From Amaurobius ferox (lineage: Eukaryota; Arthropoda; Arachnida; Araneae; Amaurobiidae), in contig OX578155.1 in the NCBI GenBank assembly GCA_951213105.1, positions 29,218,857 to 29,282,856 of the forward strand: a DNA stretch of 64,000 nucleotides, read 5' to 3'. The notes beneath the pieces are model-generated. The model made no database searches, was not told the DNA's origin, and saw nothing but the letters and a program-made list of their open reading frames with translations. This document shows positions 55,458 to 64,000 of the stretch, piece after piece (within the stretch, counting starts at the first letter, position 1; every line of letters begins with the position of its first letter). The position numbers and the translations under genes were made by a program.

Positions 55458-55746
55458 GTTCTTTCTTTTTCGACCCAGACTGTCTGACCTACCCGAAGGA
55501 CAAAAGTATCTGTTTGGGCGGTTGGGAAATGCCACCCAGTTTAGACAGGAACCCTGTGGGGGAGGCATCCATAGGGACCGTACTTTCCTTGCCCTACCAA
55601 CAACCGCTCGGAAGGACTTACGGACTCATATATTTAACCTACCCGTACTCCACGTGAACACAGGGTCAATTTAGGCAGCGACGGGAGTCGAACTCGGGTC
55701 GTTTGAGAGCAATGACCGTGCGCTAGCCACTGGGATATATTCCACC
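55458..55746 (-). mobile_element. tRNA-derived SINE (SINE-2), full-length, 9-bp target duplication
   Basis: Flanked by GTGCACAAA at 55449-55457 and 55747-55755. Read on the minus strand it starts GGTGGAATATATCCCAGTGG (A box region), then CCGAGTTCGACTCCCGTC (B box; TCGAAC at 55688-55693), the body shared with 54030-54285, and a GAAAAAGAAAG tail. The two short duplicated flanks and both pol III boxes define the unit. It gives the full-length form of the fragments at 2635 and 54030. Confidence 0.9.
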
Positions 55747-55755
55747 GTGCACAAA

Positions 55756-56004
55756 ATTTCATCCTTTTCGGTCATCGAGGGTGCAGGTTTGTACATAAGT
55801 TGGACGGGCATCACAAGAGTGCGTGTGTGTGAGGGAGGGAAGGGGAACTCCAGAGCAGTGACCGAACTGCCAATTTTTTCTTTAAGTTGGAGAGGAAATG
55901 AAAAATTCACAAAAAGTGACACTTCTTGAGTGTTTAGAAGAACGTTTCGACACACCTGATTTTGTTCGCCCTAGGGGAAGTTCTGTCTCATGGTGGATAC
56001 TATA
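55756..56004. other. Spacer, no gene supported
   Basis: A short frame overlaps the SINE but has no domain. Nothing else recognised. Confidence 0.35.
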
Positions 56005-56700
56005 CAGGGTGTCCAGTGCTATCTGTGCCCAATGGCTATTTACTCAACCGTTAGTCACAGAGATACACTTCCAATTGCAAAAATGTTCTAAATTTTAAAA
56101 TCTATTATCTTAGAAACAGATTAAATCAATAAATGCATTTCTAAAAGAAATACGAAATATAAATCTTTATACAGTCCCCAGGTCCCACCAATTACATTTA
56201 GGAAAATCATCCTCAGATAATTTTATGCAAAATAAAAAACCCCATCCTTTTACAACCAAAATTGACCGACTTATAACTTTAAAGTTGAACCCCTTTTTTG
56301 CTGAGAAATGGTCGTATTGACCATTTCTCAGCAAAAGAAAGGTCCCTGATTGGTCGGTTGCCTGAAACGGATCATTTTTATGCGTGGAAAAGCGACTTAA
56401 GTTGTACAGTTTAATGCTTCATAACTCGGTGAATTTTGGTCGTAAAAGAAAGATTTTTTTTTTTTTTTTTTTTTTTGCATGAAATTGTATGAGGATGATT
56501 TTCCTAAATATAATTGATAAGACTGGGGGACCGTATAAAAATTTATATTTTGTATTTCTTTCAGAAATGTATTTATTGATTTAAACTGTTTCTAAGATAA
56601 TAGATTTTAAAATTTAAAACATTTTTGCAATTGGAAGTATATCTCTGTGACTAACGGTTGAGGAAATAGCTATTGGGCACCGATATCACTGGACACCCTG
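56005..56700. mobile_element. Foldback MITE with TA target (696 bp)
   Basis: Ends CAGGGTGTCCAGTG and, inward on the other strand, CAGGGTGTCCAGTGATATCG, with TA at both flanks. Inverted similarity extends nearly to the centre, where GCTGAGAAATGGTC and its exact complement (arms 56296-56313 and 56319-56336) enclose a 5-nt loop. A T run at about 56454-56476 interrupts one arm. No coding capacity. Confidence 0.9.
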
Positions 56701-56704
56701 TATA

Positions 56705-57224
56705 ATCCCCTGTATTTACCAAGGCCGGTTAGAAGCTAAGCTTGGCGAAACTCAGATGAACCACCAATTTTATATTCATCATCGAATTTACCTGCTGTTA
56801 TTGCGCACCCTGGTCAGCTCTGAGACAAGAAACTCCGACCACCCGAATTTTATAGATAGTATCGGCCAGTAGAACTTACGCATGCGCTGTTCTATTCAAA
56901 TATCTTCTAAAAAAATAATTTCTATTAAAAAAAAATCACATGACCAATCATTAATCCAATGACTTTACTTCCTACAATGCAAAACAATGATGTAGAAGAT
57001 CTATGGAACAATGATTTTAATCTTTGAAATTTATATTAACATTTGGGGCTTTTCTGCATGACAACATGTAAAAATATTTTGAAGTATTGAATTAACTTAT
57101 ATTAAATCTAACTCAACAATTGGAAATATTGCAGATATATCTAAATACACAATAATAATAATAATAATATTAATAATAAATAATAATATTTATAGCCAAT
57201 AATATTGGAAATATCTGCTAGGCA
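56705..57224. other. Spacer with (AAT)n
   Basis: AATAATAAT-type run at about 57149-57192. No gene. Confidence 0.35.
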
Positions 57225-57919
57225 ATAGAGTCTATATATTAATTCATCCATTTGGCGTCATATTTTCTACCAATTTGGCGACTTTTTTGTAAGTTTAGCA
57301 TCATTTTTTAAAAATCGACAAGATGGCGATATTTAGCCAAATTTGTCGACAAGGCAGCCAAATTTATCACCAAGTGTTACACATTTAACGATGCTTTCTT
57401 CTTTTTAATGTTATGTAAATTTTTAAATAAATATATTTGAAAAACTTGCAATATCTCGAGAATGGTTCAAGCTAATTGTCTAAAATTTGTACCATTCGTA
57501 TACCATAAAAAATAAAACGATTATTCATTTAACATTATTAAACGTACTAATATTTTATTATTTTTTTAAAAAGTCATTTGACGAGGGAAGAGGGGGGGGG
57601 GGCAACTAAATGTTCAATCGCGTTTCAAATCAGTATGGTTTTAGTATTCACTGATTTTAATAATCGTACCAATTATTTTCGAACCATTTTATTCGTTCGT
57701 GAGATATCACTTCCACATACTCATGGACACACACGCTAACATACATATGCACCTGCACACACTAATACGCATGCATACCGACACTGACATCACCTCAAAA
57801 ACGTTCGATTCGAGTTCAGGAGCGCTTGAAAAGTTCTCTTCCGTCGAAAATCCGAATTTTAATCTTCGACGCCGTCACAATACTTTCCCTGCACATTGTA
57901 CTATGCATATTGGGAAACT
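57225..57919 (-). mobile_element. Family B' (diverged family B) copy
   Basis: Carries diverged TTGGCGA words (CATTTGGCGTCATATT, CAATTTGGCGACTTTTTT), CAATATCTCGAGAATGGTTC, GTTCGATTCGAGTTCAGG, and TTCGACGCCGTCACAATACT before a terminus GCACATTGTACTATGCATAT-TGGGAAACTA that differs from ordinary family B. A G run is at 57592-57601. Confidence 0.75.
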
Positions 57920-58261
57920 AAAAATTTGCTACACCATTCTGTACAACAGGCACATTGTATGCGTCACATCTGTTTTTGGGTGCATATTTCAGTGCGACGC
58001 AACAATATTATGATATGTAACAATACCTTGATAAAAGGTAGCAGATGATCAAACACATTTTTAAACAATAGATTGGATTAACCGTATCTCTACATATTCC
58101 ATGACTTTGTGGATAGGAATGTTACGGGAGCTATCGTTCTCCCATGGGTTCAAAATGCACAATTAATTTCAAGTTTTATTTTTACAATCAGTAATGAATA
58201 GAAGAAGCTTGCGAAATATGGAGGGAGTAGGGGGGGGATTCTGGTAGTCAAACTGTACAAT
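57920..58261. other. Spacer, no gene supported
   Basis: No recognisable feature; a G run at about 58231-58237. Confidence 0.35.
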
Positions 58262-58493
58262 ATGAAAGTTTAATTGCAGAAAATAACACGCATAATTATT
58301 TGAAATGACACCGACTTCGCCTTTTTAATTCAATTTTCGTTTTCATTTGGTAACTCGACGTATTTTCAAAGGCGGCGTAGCAAAAATGCGAAAAAACTAA
58401 AATATATCGAGAACGGCCAGACCTAAAGGAATAGGGTTGGTCTTATTCTTTTCGTTGTCAAAATTTACGCATGAAACAAGTATTACTTTCCTT
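58262..58493 (-). mobile_element. Family A copy, first part, split by family B
   Basis: Contains AATTGCAGAAAATAACACGC, CAAAGGCGGCGTAGCAAAAA and TATCGAGAACGGCCAGACCT, and stops at ATGAAACAAGTAT where a family B copy begins. It resumes at 59330. Confidence 0.82.
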
Positions 58494-58619
58494 ATATACA
58501 TAATGTATAAGGAAAGTATTGTGACGGGGTCGAAAATTCGAAATCGAGTTTTCGACGGGAGAGCACGTTTCAAGCATCCCTGATCACGAATCAAACATTT
58601 TTGAAGTGATCTCTCTCTT

Positions 58620-58650
<31 letters not shown>

Positions 58651-59329
58651 CAGTGAATCTGTGGAGACGATAACTGACGAACGAATGGACCGATTCGAAC
58701 GAAATTTGGTACAAAATCACAATTCCGTAAACACTGGAAGCTTATTGTTTTTATACGCAATCGAATGTTCAAAACCCCCTAAATTTTCGAGTAAAATTTT
58801 GAAAAAATCGGCAAAAAATCAAAACCGCTAATAAAGTTACGCAAATAGACATTTCCTATGTAATTTTTCATTAGAAAACGATTGACATAAATTTTAGAAA
58901 GCTAATGTGAATCGTTCTCGAGATATTGCACATTTTTAAAAAAAATTATCAAAAAGTCATATAAAAAAAATATTTCCTATTGAGAAACATGTTCATTTTT
59001 CATATGTAATACCATGCGAGGCCAATAGTCATTTATCTGCTGTAAGAATAACTTATTTCTCCTTCCGTAACACTTGGCGAGATTTTGGTTACGAATTTGG
59101 CGGAATGTCGCCAACTTGGCGGCTTTTTTAAATGTCGCCAAATTCGCGAAAATCTCGCCAAATGGTTAAAAATGACGCTAAATCAATGAAAATGACGACT
59201 TATTGACGAAAATTCAATAACTTGAAAAGAATATAAGTATCTACTATAAGAATAAGCTATTTTTTTGCTGTAAAAGTAGTAAATCCATTACATTATATAA
59301 GGAAAGTCATGTGCTGCCCACATCAGATA
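58494..59329 (+). mobile_element. Family B copy nested in a family A copy
   Basis: Runs from TACTTTCCTTATATACATAA to GTGCTGCCCACATCAGATAT. It has lost about 90 bp in the middle (CCATGCGAGGCCAATAGTCA joins two normally separate blocks). Its microsatellite combines CT and GT runs (58611-58650). Confidence 0.88.
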
Positions 59330-59841
59330 TTTTTATTAATATATTTGAGCATATGTAGTCCTATTTTAGATTTTGGCGATTTTTGAGAGCCATTTCATAT
59401 TAAAGGGAAGGTTCTTTTATACGAATCATACCAAAATCTAAGCAGCAATAGGGTATTCCACAAGTGACTTGTATACCAAATTTTGTGAAATTTGGTCAAT
59501 TAGTTTTTCAGCTAGAGTGGATACATGAAATTCTTGCGGGCCATTTTGTAAAAAAAGGCGGGTTTTCCTCTTCCGAATCGTACCAAATTCTAATCAGCAC
59601 CAGAGTATTCAACAGGTAACTTATCTGCCAAATTTTATGAAATTTAGTCTATTAGTTTTTGAGTTAGAGGGACGCATACATTGCACATACACGCCCACAC
59701 AAACACAGACGTCACGCCAAAAATAGTTTTTTCGTGTTCTAGAGGTCCCAAAACGTATAGATCCATCGAAAACTGAAGTTGCGAATTTCGACATAATTCT
59801 GTTGCTTTCCCGATACATTACCATGTATTGCAGGGAAAGTA
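59330..59841 (-). mobile_element. Family A copy, second part
   Basis: Resumes with TTATTAATATATTTGAGCAT, the continuation expected after ACAAGTAT, then two modules and the end TATTGCAGGGAAAGTA. The microsatellite is nearly absent (59685-59708). Confidence 0.82.
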
Positions 59842-59873
59842 AAAAGTACAAAATCAACTTCAACAAGTATTTT

Positions 59874-60535
59874 TACTTTCATTACATAATGTATAGAGAA
59901 AGTATTATGACGGGGTCAAAAATTCGAATTGGAGTTTTCAAAAGCAGAGCACGTTTCAAGCATCCCCAAACTCGAATCGAACGTTTTGACGTGATGTCTG
60001 TGTGTGTATGTATGTCCGTGAATCTATGGAAGTAATATCTCACGAACGAATGAAGCGTTTCGAACGTAATTTGGTATACGATTATGACAATCTGTAAATA
60101 AGGAACCCCCTTATTAATTTTAAATGCAATTGAACGTATAGAAGACCCTAAAAATGTTTAACTAATTTTTGAAAAAAAAATCAGGTTATTCAATAATGTT
60201 AAATGAATAATCATGTTATACGTACTTTTTTATTATAAAACAAATGACATAAACATTAGAACGCTAGCTTAAATCGTTCTCGAGATATTGCACGTTTTAC
60301 AAATAAATCTATCTAAAAAAATTACATGAAATTTAACATTATTAAGGATCATCAAACATGTAACACTTGACGAAAATGTGGTGCTTTTGGCGATAAATTT
60401 GGACGAATTATCGCCACATTGGCGACTTTCCGAAAATGGTGCCAAATTGATGAAACTGTCGCTAAATTGACATAAACAAGGAGAGTTATGAAAATGACAA
60501 CAAATGGATGAATTAATAATTAACATATTTTAATA
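59874..60535 (+). mobile_element. Family B' copy, plus strand
   Basis: Begins TACTTTCATTACATAATGTA, then GACGGGGTCAAAAATTCGAA, GTTTCAAGCATCCCCAAACT, ATCTCACGAACGAATGAAGC, AAATCGTTCTCGAGATATTG and a TTGGCGACTTTCC cluster. The last recognised word is CAAATGGATGAATTAATAAT, matching the start of the 57225 copy in reverse. The ATCAGATTTTT end is absent. Confidence 0.75.
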
Positions 60536-60936
60536 TATAGGGGGGTTCTACACTAAAACTTTCGAAATGTGAACTGTTAGGGAAAAACACTTTTAAGTTA
60601 GACACATGGCTCTTCATTTACATTTATATACCAGACAATCTTTGGATAACAATGACAGTTAAATCGAATTTGTCGAAAATTTATGTTTGAAGAGGTGCAC
60701 AAAATCGTAAAGTTTCGAAAATTCACTGTTCGGGAAAAAGCACTTCCCAGTTAGATAGACTAGATACCTGAATTGCAAGAAGAGGGGGATAAGGGTTTTA
60801 AAATATATTTGTTCATTCAAACACCAAAGTGTTCGATATGCTGAATATATTAAAAAAAATCCCCTTTAGGTGAGATATAACGAAAGAAATACGTATACAT
60901 GTCAATTCCCTTTAGGTATACAGATCAATAAGATAA
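60536..60936. repeat. Fragment of the diverged repeat seen at 62190-63640
   Basis: GGTTCTACACTAAAACTTTC followed by GAAATGTGAACTGTTAGGGA and AGGTGCACAAAATCG echo the units near the end of the window (CTCCACCCCAAAACGTTCGA). Confidence 0.5.
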
Positions 60937-61947
60937 AAAAATCTGATGTGGGCAACACATGACTTTCCTTATATAATACAGTGAATTTATTACTTTTACA
61001 GTAAAAAAAATCTGATGTGGGCAACACATGACTTTCCTTATATAATGCAATGAATTTACTACGTTTACAGTAAAAAAAAAATAGGTTTTTCTTATAGTAG
61101 ATACTTATATTCTTTCCAAGATATTGAATTTTCTTCCATTAGTAGTCATTTTCATCGATTTAGCGTCATTTTAATCCATTTGGCGAGATTTTTGTTAATT
61201 TGACAACATTTTAAAAAGTCGTCAAGTTGGTGACATTCCGCCAAATTCGTCGCCAAAACCTCGCCAAGCTTTACGGACGGATAAATAAGTTATTCTTATA
61301 GCAGATAAATGACTATTTGCGTTCAAATGCAAAAGTATTACTCATAGTATCTTTTTTCATGAATGGAACGACCTAGATCCACGAGAATGATGTCACTCAA
61401 TTTATTTCATGGTATTACATATGAAAAGTGAACATGTTTCTCAATAGGAAATATTTTTATTTTATTTTATATGACTTTTTGATAATTTCTTTGAAAAATG
61501 CGCAATATCTCGAGAACGGTTTATGTTAGCGTTCTAAAATTTATGCCAATCGTTTTTTAATGAAAAATTACATGAGAAATGTCTATTTGCGTAACTTTAT
61601 TAGTGGTTTTGATTTTTTGACGATTTTTTCAAAATTTCACTCGAAAATTTAGGGAGATTCTGAACATTCGATTGTGTATAAAAACAATAGGCTTCTCGTG
61701 TTTACGGATTGTGATTTTTGTACCAAATTTCGTTTGAATCGGTCCATTCGTTCGTCAGTTATCGTCTCCACAGACTCACACACCCACACACTTTCGCGCG
61801 CACACACACACACACACAGACATCACTTCAAAAATGTTTGATTCGTGATCGGGATGCTTGAAACGTGCTCTCCCGTCGAAAACTCGAATTCAAATTTTAG
61901 ACCCCGTTACAGTACTTTCCTTATGCATTATGTATATAAAGAAAGTA
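60937..61947 (-). mobile_element. Family B copy with a duplicated terminus
   Basis: Starts twice: ATCTGATGTGGGCAACACAT at 60941 and again at 61009, each followed by GACTTTCCTTATATAAT and the short lead-in to the element. It then continues normally to TATATAAAGAAAGTA. CGCGCGCACACACA at about 61795-61818 is the microsatellite. Confidence 0.88.
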
Positions 61948-62189
61948 ATTAAGATAAAACTTGAAACTTAGCACAAGTTATATAATATAATGAAGCTGAT
62001 GAGATGGATCATAATTCGACTTATTTAGCAACAAAGTAAGAAGCATTTAAATACTTATAACAATATAAATATGTAAATACTTATAATAATATAAATATGT
62101 AAATACTCATAATAATATAAATATTTGTATTACTTTTCGGGATTTGTATATTGTGACACCGTTGATTTTCATCGCGTATTCAGCTGGTA
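61948..62189 (+). mobile_element. Helitron-like 3' end, copy 1
   Basis: ATATAAATATGTAAATACTT-type short repeats lead to CCGTTGATTTTCATCGCG (an imperfect hairpin at 62159-62176) and then CTGG at 62184-62187 followed by T. CTRR plus T after a hairpin is the Helitron terminus pattern. It matches 63640-63820. Confidence 0.5.
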
Positions 62190-63820
62190 TATAACTATAT
62201 ATACTAATTGCCGCCTAGTGTACAGCTGTATGTCAGTTTTCAGGTACTTTCTCAATAGATAGAAACTTGTAATTTGGTACACGGGTCAATCCTTCAATAA
62301 AACCCTCTGGAAAAATTAAATGTTTCAAAAATGTTTATTAGAATGTGAGTGTGTGTGAGTGGGGGGGGGGGGGGGCTCCATATCAAAATTTTCATAAGAC
62401 AAAATGATAGAAAAACATATTTCGCGATGTGGAGATTTCAAATCCGGTGTATAGGTGGATGGCTTAAAATGAAAAAGTGTATAATTTTAGTTTTCTAATA
62501 TTTGCTATTTTAGAGGTGCTTCATACCAAAATGTTCGATGTGATTAAAGGATGAGAAATTCCTTCTTTTAAGTGAAATAGAGACTTGTAATTTAGTATAA
62601 GGGTCGATTAAATCCTCGGAAAAAAAATAAATGTTCTCTAAATGTTCATTAGAGGAGCAGGGGGTGGGGGAGGGAAGTGTTCCATACTAACATGTTCGAA
62701 TGGGAAATAATAGAAAAACATGTTTTGTGATGAGATCGAGACTTTGAAGTTGATGTATGGAAAGATAATTTGTAAGTGTACAATTTCAGTTTTCCAATAT
62801 TTGCTACTTTAGGGGTGCCTCATACCGAAATATTTAATTTGATGAAAGAACGAGAAACGCTTTTTTTTAAAGTGAGATAGAGTCTTGCAATTTTGTATAC
62901 GGGTTAATTGTTCGATATAACTCCCAGCAACAATCAATTATTTTTACAAAATGTTCATTAAAGGGTAAGGGGATGCTCTACACCAAAACGTTCGATAAAG
63001 TTAAATGATTGAAAAACATACTTCATGGTAAGATAGAGGATTTTTTATTTAATGTAAGGATAGATAGATAGTTCGAAAGGAAGGAAGTATACAATTTCAG
63101 TTTTCCATTATTCGCTACTTTAGGAGTTCCTTATACCAAAACGCTCAATTGCCGAAAAATTGAGAAACGACTTCTTTCGAGTAAGTTCGAAACTTGAAAT
63201 TTTATGTACTCGTCGAGTTCGATAAAACTTGCGCAAAAAAACGGACCAAAATAAACGTTCCAAAACGTTTGCAATGTGAAAGGAATGATAGCCATTTGAA
63301 ATTAGATGTACGGATCGTTCGATAAAACCTCTAGTAAAAATTAAATTTTTCAAAAAAGTTTAAATCAACAGGTGCTCCACCCCAAAACGTTCGAAATGTG
63401 AAATGATAGTAAAATGTACTTACCGATGAGATAGAGACTTCAAAATTGGTGCAAGAATAGATAGTCCGATAGGCAACAAGGGTACAATTTTAGTTTTCCA
63501 ATATTTGCTACTTAGGTACCGCACACCAAAAATGTTCTATTTTCCAAATATATAAAAACACCTTTAAGTGCGATAAAAATGTAGCATCGGGTGCAGTGGT
63601 TAATATTTAAGAAAGCATTGAAGATAGAAACAAGTAAGAATGACGTGAAATTTAGTACAAATAAGATAGTTTGATAAAGCTGACAAGACATTCCATTATT
63701 CTAATAATTTAGCAACATAATAAGAATTATTTAAATTCTCACAGTTATATAACTATGTATATTACTGTTCGGGATATATTTATTGTGATACCGTTGACTT
63801 TCAACGGGGATACGGCTAGT
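62190..63820 (+). mobile_element. Possible Helitron-like element with diverged internal repeats
   Basis: Four diverged units of roughly 300-400 bp begin near 62376, 62680, 62978 and 63373 with TCCATACTAACATGTTCG-like or TCTACACCAAAACGTTCG-like words and contain ATGATAGAAAAACATA, GATAGAGACTT and CAATTTTAGTTTTCCAATAT. The right end has a perfect 7-bp-stem hairpin CCGTTGACTTTCAACGG (63791-63807), then CTAG (63816-63819) and T. The 5' border is uncertain and no Rep/helicase is encoded. Confidence 0.5.
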
Positions 63821-64000
63821 ATTCACAATTACCAGAATTTTGAAAAAAATAATACGTTTTTACGTGCCTTTCATCTACAAGAAAAGAGTTAACCTAGAAA
63901 AATGCTTTATCGCCTTATATTCAGTGGCGGATTTCAGGAGGGGCGATCGAGGTGATCGCCCCCCCCCCCCCCAAACGCCTGACGAACGTCTTCGTTTTAT
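63821..64000. other. Window end; possible terminus of another element
   Basis: CAGTGGCGGATTTCAGGAGG at 63921-63940 followed by GGCGATCGAGGTGATCGCC (an imperfect hairpin) and a C run at 63959-63972 looks like a terminal inverted repeat start, but the other end lies outside the window. Confidence 0.3.

Noticed and set aside
58637..58831. A frame of the type ETITDERMDRFERNLVQ, which recurs at several loci
   Set aside because: It recurs because family B recurs, is disrupted differently in each copy, and shows no preserved start or stop, so I regard it as non-coding.

Overview
This window reads as gene-poor, AT-rich, repeat-dense eukaryotic DNA, most likely from an arthropod and plausibly a spider or other arachnid. 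The taxonomic guess is inference, based on the mix seen: Jockey-type non-LTR retrotransposons, mariner transposases with a DUF4817-like N-terminus, hAT elements, tRNA-derived SINEs, and a zinc-finger/Maverick-type DNA polymerase relic. I found no intact host gene. Every protein-coding trace I recognise is transposon- or virus-like, and nearly all are truncated or frameshifted.

Layout. 1-1404 is the reverse transcriptase end of a Jockey-like element. 2024-2254 is a frameshifted THAP zinc finger. 2437-3459 is a DNA element with 43-bp inverted ends that holds a decayed mariner transposase, itself interrupted by a SINE fragment. 7159-14155 is a dismembered family B DNA polymerase of Maverick/Polinton/adintovirus type. 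Its C2H2 zinc-finger segment has expanded into a 3-kb satellite (7297-10352), and a hAT element (10353-11800) and a family B repeat (12616-13527) sit inside it. 14156-14760 holds a probable pogo/Tigger remnant. 14804-16246 is a 484-bp unit repeated three times. 18090-18305 holds long perfect hairpins. 19230-19565 is a second hAT relic. 20465-22302 is a Jockey-type ORF1 (gag-like, three zinc knuckles) broken in frame at a 25-nt C run. 25024-28990 is a complex AT-rich minisatellite with higher-order repeats, interrupted by an LTR-like element.

From about 29.4 kb to 62 kb the window is dominated by two related non-coding families, here called A (about 750 bp) and B (about 950 bp), in both orientations, in tandem and nested in each other. 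Their 5' end (ACTTTCC...) is the inverse complement of a site about 30 bp inside the 3' end, which is followed by a short hairpin and ATCAGATTTTT. Both carry a GT/CT microsatellite, and neither leaves a visible target duplication. This architecture resembles non-autonomous Helentron (HINE/DINE-1-like) rolling-circle elements, which is my main inference about them. Also here are two tRNA-derived SINE families, a deleted mariner, two long-TIR MITEs, a 31-bp minisatellite and, at the end, canonical Helitron-like 3' termini.

The parts do not form a pathway. They record successive insertions, and the nesting gives relative ages.
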